Source of the DNA: Streptomyces sp. NP160
Lineage (GTDB): Bacteria; Actinomycetota; Actinomycetes; Actinomycetales; Quadrisphaeraceae
DNA: 64,000 nt
NCBI RefSeq assembly: GCF_006335115.1
Contig: NZ_VDMJ01000013.1
Location: 1 to 64,000 of the forward strand
Direction: 5' to 3'
The position numbers were made by a program, and so were the translations under genes. Under the pieces are notes generated by a model. That model saw only the letters and a program-made list of their open reading frames with translations. It made no database searches and was not told where the DNA came from. This document shows, in pieces, positions 59,151 through 64,000 of the stretch (within the stretch, counting starts at the first letter, position 1; the number at the start of each line of letters is the position of its first letter).

Positions 59151-61301
59151 GTGACGAGCGCTGCGGTGCCGGGCGGCGCCGCCGCGACGGCCGGGACGCC
59201 CCCTCCCGACCACGGGGTGCGCGCGGTGCTGCGCATCCGGTCCTTCCGCCAGCTGTGGTGGTGCCTGGGCCTGTCGAGCCTGGGCGACTGGCTGGGCCTG
59301 CTCGCCACCACGGCGCTGGCCGTGAGCCTGTCGGGCGGTGCGCGTGACGCCTACGCCGCGGCCAACCTGGCCGTCGCCGGCGTGCTCGTGCTCCGCCTGG
59401 CGCCCGCGGTGGTGTTCGGCCCGCTGGCCGGCGTCGTCGCCGACCGCTGGGACCGCAAGACGACCATGGTCGTGGGCGACGTGCTGCGCGGCCTGCTCTT
59501 CGCCAGCATCCCGCTCGTCGGCACCCTGTGGTGGCTCCTGGTCGCCACGGTGCTCATCGAGGTGGTGGGCCTGTTCTGGACCCCCGCCAAGGACGCCACC
59601 GTCCCCAACATCGTGCCCCGGGAGTCGCTGGAGGCGGCCAACCAGCTCACGCTCGTGGTCACCTACGGCACCGCGCCGGTCGCGGCGCTGCTGTTCAGCG
59701 GCCTGGCCCTGCTCAACCCCGTGCTCCCCGCCGCGCTCGACGGCGTCGCGGTCTCGCTCTACCTGAACGCGGCCAGCTACCTCGTGGCGGCGCTGGTCGT
59801 GGCCCGCCTGGTGCTGCCGCCGCGGCGGGCGGGGGAGGACGGCGCCGCGGCCGCGCCCGAGGGCGTGGGCCGCAGCATCGTGGAGGGCTGGCGGTACGTG
59901 TGGGCGACGCCGCTGGTGCGCGGGCTCGTCGTCGGCATGCTCGGCGCCTTCGCGGCCGGCGGCTTCGTCATCGGGGTCGCCCGGACCTTCGTGGACGACC
60001 TCGACGCCGGCGACGCCGGCTACGGCGTCCTGTTCGCGGCCGTCTTCACCGGCCTGGCGCTGGGCATGTGGACGGGGCCGCGCGTGCTCGCGGCGCTCCC
60101 GCGCTGGCGCCTCTTCGCGCTGTCGCTGGTGTGCGCGGGGGCGGTGCTCTTCCCGCTGGCCCTGGTGCCCAACATCGTCATCGTCGCGGCGCTGTCGGTG
60201 GTGGTCGGCGCGTGCGGCGGCGTCGCCTGGGTCACCGGGTACACGCTGCTCGGCCTGGAGGTGGCCGACGAGGTGCGCGGGCGCACGTTCGCCTTCGTGC
60301 AGTCCTCGGCGCGCGTCGTCCTGGTCGGGGTGCTGGCGCTCGCCCCGGCGCTGGCCGCGCTGTTCGGCACCCACCGGATCCAGTTCACCGACACCGCCGG
60401 GCTCACCTACAACGGCGCCGCGCTGACGCTGCTCGTGGCGGCCGTGCTGGCCACCGGCATCGGCCTGGCCGCCTACCGCACCCTCGACGACGGCCAGTCC
60501 GGCCCGCTGCGGGCGGACCTCGTCCGCGCGTGGCGCCTGCGCAGCACCGCACGGCCCGAGCGCCGCCGCCGCGGCCCCGGCTTCTTCGTGTCCCTGGAGG
60601 GCGGCGACGGGTCCGGCAAGAGCACCCAGGCGAGGCTCCTCGCCGACTGGCTGCGCGAGCGCGGCCACGAGGTGGTGCTCACCCGAGAGCCTGGGGCCAC
60701 CGAGCTGGGCCTGGGGATCCGGCAGCTGCTGCTGCACGGCGGCCACGTCTCCCCGCGGGCCGAGGCCCTGCTGTACGCCGCCGACCGGGCGCACCACGTC
60801 GCGGAGGTGGTGCGCCCGGCGCTGGCCCGCGGGGCCGTGGTGGTCACCGACCGCTACATCGACTCCTCCGTCGCCTACCAGGGCGCCGGGAGGTCCCTGG
60901 AGGACGACGAGGTCGCCTCGCTGTCCCTGTGGGGCACCGAGGACCTGCTGCCCGACGCCACGGTGCTGCTCGACCTCTCCCCCGAGGCCGCCCGCGCCAG
61001 GCTCGGCGAGCAGCTCGACCGGCTCGAGCGCGAGCCCGCGGAGTTCCACGCCGCCGTGCGCGAGCGGTTCCGCCACCTGGCGCGCCGCAACCGCAGCCGG
61101 TTCCTCGTGGTCGACGCCGAGGCCCCCGCCCCGGACGTGGCGACCCGGGTGAGGGAGCTCCTCGAGCCGGTGCTCCCGCCGCCGCCGCACCTCGACCGCC
61201 GCGCCCAGCCGACGCCGGCCCGACCCACCGGCGCCACCGGGGTGGGCGGTCCCGGCCGGGCCGACGTCGACCCGGCCGACGCCTGGGACGCGGGCCGGTG
61301 A
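59151..61301 (+). CDS. tmk: Fused MFS transporter and thymidylate kinase
   Basis: A 716-residue two-domain protein. Residues to about 450 form a 12-helix MFS transporter (GVVADRWDRKTTMVVGDVLR is the loop 2-3 motif), and from about 475 to 700 it is a complete dTMP kinase: P-loop LEGGDGSGKSTQARLL, REPGATELG, TDRYIDSSVAYQGAGR with the DRY-type motif near 567, and a short disordered tail. The kinase makes dTDP for DNA synthesis. No frame break separates the halves. It is coupled to holB by GTGA, the usual tmk-holB order. The transported substrate is unknown. Confidence 0.9.
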   Translation: MTSAAVPGGAAATAGTPPPDHGVRAVLRIRSFRQLWWCLGLSSLGDWLGLLATTALAVSLSGGARDAYAAANLAVAGVLVLRLAPAVVFGPLAGVVADRWDRKTTMVVGDVLRGLLFASIPLVGTLWWLLVATVLIEVVGLFWTPAKDATVPNIVPRESLEAANQLTLVVTYGTAPVAALLFSGLALLNPVLPAALDGVAVSLYLNAASYLVAALVVARLVLPPRRAGEDGAAAAPEGVGRSIVEGWRYVWATPLVRGLVVGMLGAFAAGGFVIGVARTFVDDLDAGDAGYGVLFAAVFTGLALGMWTGPRVLAALPRWRLFALSLVCAGAVLFPLALVPNIVIVAALSVVVGACGGVAWVTGYTLLGLEVADEVRGRTFAFVQSSARVVLVGVLALAPALAALFGTHRIQFTDTAGLTYNGAALTLLVAAVLATGIGLAAYRTLDDGQSGPLRADLVRAWRLRSTARPERRRRGPGFFVSLEGGDGSGKSTQARLLADWLRERGHEVVLTREPGATELGLGIRQLLLHGGHVSPRAEALLYAADRAHHVAEVVRPALARGAVVVTDRYIDSSVAYQGAGRSLEDDEVASLSLWGTEDLLPDATVLLDLSPEAARARLGEQLDRLEREPAEFHAAVRERFRHLARRNRSRFLVVDAEAPAPDVATRVRELLEPVLPPPPHLDRRAQPTPARPTGATGVGGPGRADVDPADAWDAGR

Positions 61302-62443
61302 GCGTGTGGGAGGACGTCGCCGGCCAGCCCGACGTCGTCACCCAGCTGCGCGGCGCCGTGCAGGTGCCCTCGGCGATGACGCACGCGTGGCTGTTCACCG
61401 GGCCGCCGGGCTCGGGGCGCTCCACCGCCGCCCGGGCCTTCGCGGCGGCGCTGCAGTGCGACCGTGAGGACCTGGGCCAGCGCGGCTGCGGCGCGTGCCA
61501 CGCCTGCCGGACCGTGCTGGCGGGCACCCACGCCGACGTGCAGGTGGTGGCCACCGAGAAGCTGAGCATCGGCGTGGACGACGTGCGCGCGCTGGTGCAG
61601 CGCGCCGCCCGCGCGCCCTCGTCGGGCCGCTGGCGGGTGGTGCTCGTGGAGGACGCCGACAGGTTCACCGAGCACAGCGCCAACACGCTGCTCAAGTCGA
61701 TCGAGGAGCCTCCGCCGCGCACCGTGTGGCTGCTGTGCGCCCCCAGCCCCGAGGACATGGTGACCACCATCCAGTCGCGCTGCCGGCCGGTCCGGCTGCG
61801 CGTCCCCTCCGCCGACGACGTCGCCGCCCTGCTGGTGCGCCGCGACGGGATCGACCCGACGATGGCCGCCTACGCCGCGCGCGCGGCGCAGAGCCACGTG
61901 GGGCTGGCTCGCCGCCTGGCGCGCGACGAGGGGGCCAGGACGCGGCGCCGGCAGGTGCTGCAGCTGGCGTTCGAGGTGACCGGCGTGGGGGAGGCCGTGG
62001 TGCGGGCTGGGGAGCTGGTGGAGGTCGCCTCCGAGGAGGCGGCCGCGGCGACCGCGGAGCGCGACGCCGCTGAGCGCGCGGAGCTGCTGCGCTCGCTCGG
62101 CGCCGAGGCCGCCGGGTCCCTGCCCCCGGCCCTGCGCTCCCAGGTCAAGGCCCTCGAGGACGACCAGAAGAAGCGCGCCACCAGGGCCCGGCGCGACGTG
62201 CTCGACCGCGCCCTGGTGGACCTGGCGTCCCTGTACCGCGACGTCCTCGTGGTGCAGCTGGGCGCCGGGGTCGACCTGGTCAACGCCGAGCTCGCCCGCG
62301 AGGTGGGCGCGCTGGCGCGGCGCGGCGCGCCCGAGCAGACGCTCGCCCGCCTCGACGCCATCTCCACGGCCAGGCGGCGCATCGCGGCCAGCGTCAGCCC
62401 GCTCCTGGCCGTCGAGGCCATGGCCCTCGCCCTCCGCCCGTGA
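61298..62443 (+). CDS. holB: DNA polymerase III subunit delta'
   Basis: A 381-residue clamp-loader subunit. AWLFTGPPGSGRSTAARAFA is the P-loop with Arg instead of Lys, the zinc module CDREDLGQRGCGACHACRTV has the four-Cys pattern, and LLKSIEEPPPRTVWLLCA with TTIQSRCRPV gives the sensor and SRC motifs. The altered P-loop fits delta', which does not hydrolyse ATP itself. It overlaps tmk and the peptidase gene by GTGA on both sides. Confidence 0.93.
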   Translation: MSVWEDVAGQPDVVTQLRGAVQVPSAMTHAWLFTGPPGSGRSTAARAFAAALQCDREDLGQRGCGACHACRTVLAGTHADVQVVATEKLSIGVDDVRALVQRAARAPSSGRWRVVLVEDADRFTEHSANTLLKSIEEPPPRTVWLLCAPSPEDMVTTIQSRCRPVRLRVPSADDVAALLVRRDGIDPTMAAYAARAAQSHVGLARRLARDEGARTRRRQVLQLAFEVTGVGEAVVRAGELVEVASEEAAAATAERDAAERAELLRSLGAEAAGSLPPALRSQVKALEDDQKKRATRARRDVLDRALVDLASLYRDVLVVQLGAGVDLVNAELAREVGALARRGAPEQTLARLDAISTARRRIAASVSPLLAVEAMALALRP

Positions 62444-64000
62444 CCGCCGCGCTTCCCCACCGCGGCCGCACCGCCCCCGACGGGCGCTCCCGCCGGCCCC
62501 GCAGCTGGCGCGGGTCCTCCGCCGGGGCCGTCCTGCTGGCGTCGCTCGCCCTCGCGGTGAGCGCGTGCAGCGGGCCGCCGGAGCCCACCGGGGGCGACCC
62601 CACCACGCTGCCGCCCACCACCGCGCCGACCACGGTGCCCGGGGAGCAGGCCACCGACCCCGCGTACGCGCGTTACTACGACCAGCGGGTCTCCTGGTCC
62701 GACTGCGGCGGCGGCCTGCAGTGCGGCACGGTCCAGGTGCCGGTCGACTGGTCCCAGCCCGACCGCGACGAGCTGGCGCTGGCGGTCGCCCGCCACCCCG
62801 CCACCGACCCCGCCGGCCGGGCGGGCTCGCTGCTGGTCAACCCCGGCGGGCCGGGGGCCTCCGGGGTCGCCTGGCTGCGCGGGGGCGTCCAGGCCGTGGT
62901 CAGCGACGCGGTGGAGCAGCACTACGACGTCGTGGCGTTCGACCCCCGCGGCACCGGTTCGTCCCAGCCCGTCCAGTGCCTGTCCGACGCCGACTTCGAC
63001 GCCTACCGCGCCGACCCGGCCGACCCCAGCACGCCGCAGGGCCTGGCGGAGGAGACCGACGAGGCGCAGCAGTTCGCCGAGGGCTGCGAGGTCGACGCCG
63101 GCCTGCTCCTCGGGCACCTCGGCACCGTCGACGCCGTCCGGGACCTCGACGTGCTCCGGGCCGCCGTCGGCTCGGAGCGGCTGGACTACCTCGGCAAGAG
63201 CTACGGCACGCTGCTGGGGGCGGAGTACGCCGGGCGCTTCCCCCAGCGCGTGGGCCGGCTGGTGCTCGACGGGGCGCTCGACCCCGCCTCCAGCGCCACC
63301 GACGTCGACCTCGTGCAGGCGGAGGGGCTCGAGCAGTCGCTGCGGGCCTACGCCCAGGCCTGCCCGCAGCGCTCGGACTGCCGGCTCGGCGACACCGCCG
63401 ACGCCGTGGTCCAGCAGGTCCGCGACGTGCTGGCCCAGGCCCGGCAGCGCCCGCTGGCCACGTCGGACCCGCAGCGCCCGCTGACCGCCCCGCTCGCCTT
63501 CCAGGGCGTCATCGCCACCCTGTACGACGCGGGCACCTGGCCCCTGCTCGACAGCGCCGTGAGGGACGCGCGCGCGGGCGACGGGTCGCGGCTGCTGCAG
63601 CTGGCCGACGCGTACGCCGGGCGCCAGCCCGACGGCACGTACAGCTCCAACATCCTGCAGGCGTTCACGGCGATCAGCTGCCTGGACCGCCCGGTCGACG
63701 CCAGCCCCGAGGCCATGGCCGCGGAGGCGGCGCAGCTCGAGCAGCGCTCACCCACCTTCGGGCGCTCGCTGAGCTACGGGGCCCTGCAGTGCGGGGTGTG
63801 GCCGGTCCCGCCGACCCGCACCCCCGCGCCCGTGAGGGCTGACGGCGCGGCGCCGATCCTCGTGGTGGGCACCACCAACGACCCGGCGACCCCCTACGTG
63901 TGGGCGCAGTCGCTGGCCTCGCAGCTGTCCTCGGCCCGGCTGCTCACGTGGCGGGGGGAGGGCCACACGGCCTACCGGCGCGGCTCGGCCTGCGTCGACG
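62440..64000 (+). CDS. Lipoprotein tripeptidyl-aminopeptidase-like alpha/beta hydrolase, 3' end cut
   Basis: The first 520 residues of a secreted serine hydrolase. A signal peptide ends in the lipobox LAVSACSG, so the mature protein is a lipoprotein anchored by Cys. SLLVNPGGPGASGVAWL is the oxyanion loop, LGKSYGTLLGAEYA holds the nucleophile Ser, the acid is in GTTNDPATPYVWA, and the His is in GEGHTAY. A Pro/Thr linker follows the lipobox. This matches the Slp/TAP family that trims tripeptides. The GTG at 62440 overlaps the holB stop by GTGA. Confidence 0.9.
   Translation, partial: MTAALPHRGRTAPDGRSRRPRSWRGSSAGAVLLASLALAVSACSGPPEPTGGDPTTLPPTTAPTTVPGEQATDPAYARYYDQRVSWSDCGGGLQCGTVQVPVDWSQPDRDELALAVARHPATDPAGRAGSLLVNPGGPGASGVAWLRGGVQAVVSDAVEQHYDVVAFDPRGTGSSQPVQCLSDADFDAYRADPADPSTPQGLAEETDEAQQFAEGCEVDAGLLLGHLGTVDAVRDLDVLRAAVGSERLDYLGKSYGTLLGAEYAGRFPQRVGRLVLDGALDPASSATDVDLVQAEGLEQSLRAYAQACPQRSDCRLGDTADAVVQQVRDVLAQARQRPLATSDPQRPLTAPLAFQGVIATLYDAGTWPLLDSAVRDARAGDGSRLLQLADAYAGRQPDGTYSSNILQAFTAISCLDRPVDASPEAMAAEAAQLEQRSPTFGRSLSYGALQCGVWPVPPTRTPAPVRADGAAPILVVGTTNDPATPYVWAQSLASQLSSARLLTWRGEGHTAYRRGSACVD

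Noticed and set aside
61385-61450. Arg instead of Lys in the delta' P-loop as a defect
   Set aside because: Delta' subunits do not hydrolyse ATP, and altered P-loops are normal in this family.

Overview
The window is a contiguous piece of an actinobacterial chromosome. GC content is very high and most starts are GTG. Lineage markers are a mycothiol-dependent formaldehyde dehydrogenase, a WblA/WhiB4-type WhiB protein, a BldG homologue, a DUF4244 prepilin, a MarP protease and an acid-stress/respiration block. The gene order from the penicillin-binding protein to the DNA polymerase III delta' gene follows, as I remember it, the Mycobacterium tuberculosis block ponA2-whiB4-two ArsA-like ATPases-DUF4177-RidA-crp-nth-Nudix-marP-ephE-holin-acs-ssd/tad-helicase-topA-holB. 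A membrane pyrophosphatase and a bldG locus are present here, which points to a non-mycobacterial soil actinomycete. Kineosporiales or Streptomyces-like relatives are plausible, but I cannot fix the genus. I see no insertion sequences, phage genes or CRISPR arrays.

Layout. 1-3.7 kb: the 5' part of a superoxide dismutase gene, divergent from a Tat-exported desiccation-type ferritin-like protein, then a formaldehyde-detoxification operon (mycothiol dehydrogenase, metallo-beta-lactamase-fold hydrolase, GntR regulator). 3.9-8.9 kb: proline iminopeptidase plus APC permease, a long hairpin, and cysS-rlmB. 9-13.1 kb: two tandem, related membrane cyclic-di-GMP proteins (one GGDQF-EAL, one GGDEF), the second overlapping a convergent DUF4032 gene. 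13.3-17.6 kb: aspartokinase and aspartate-semialdehyde dehydrogenase, a second long hairpin, an APC permease and tRNA-Pro(CGG). 17.6-25.8 kb: metallophosphoesterase, YqeY, an MprF-like synthase translationally coupled to an alpha/beta hydrolase, and a class A PBP. 26-34.3 kb: wblA-type WhiB, the ArsA-like ATPase pair, DUF4177, RidA, CRP, Nth, CoA-type Nudix, MarP, an EphE-like protein and a holin-X protein. 34.4-40.1 kb: NhaA, acetyl-CoA synthetase, acetate symporter and DUF485. 40.3-45.1 kb: a compact Tad pilus locus. 45.2-53.4 kb: an MrfA/SftH-type helicase, BldG with an RsbW-like partner, an H+-pyrophosphatase and a methyltransferase. 53.4-64 kb: PAP2 phosphatase, TopA, an ECF sigma/anti-sigma pair, a fused MFS-thymidylate kinase, DNA polymerase III delta', and a truncated lipoprotein peptidase.

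Mechanics. Two signals recur. First, many neighbouring genes overlap by exactly four bases (GTGA or ATGA), which implies translational coupling. Second, at least seven genes have a TANNNT hexamer ending exactly six bases before the start codon, the signature of leaderless transcripts. Several genes appear to have lost a key residue: the EphE-like protein has Gly at the nucleophile position, the RsbW-like protein lacks the N-box Asn, and the first cyclic-di-GMP protein has GGDQF. Positions of hairpins, promoters and starts were read by eye. No alignments, searches or folding calculations were run, so family names come from motif recognition.
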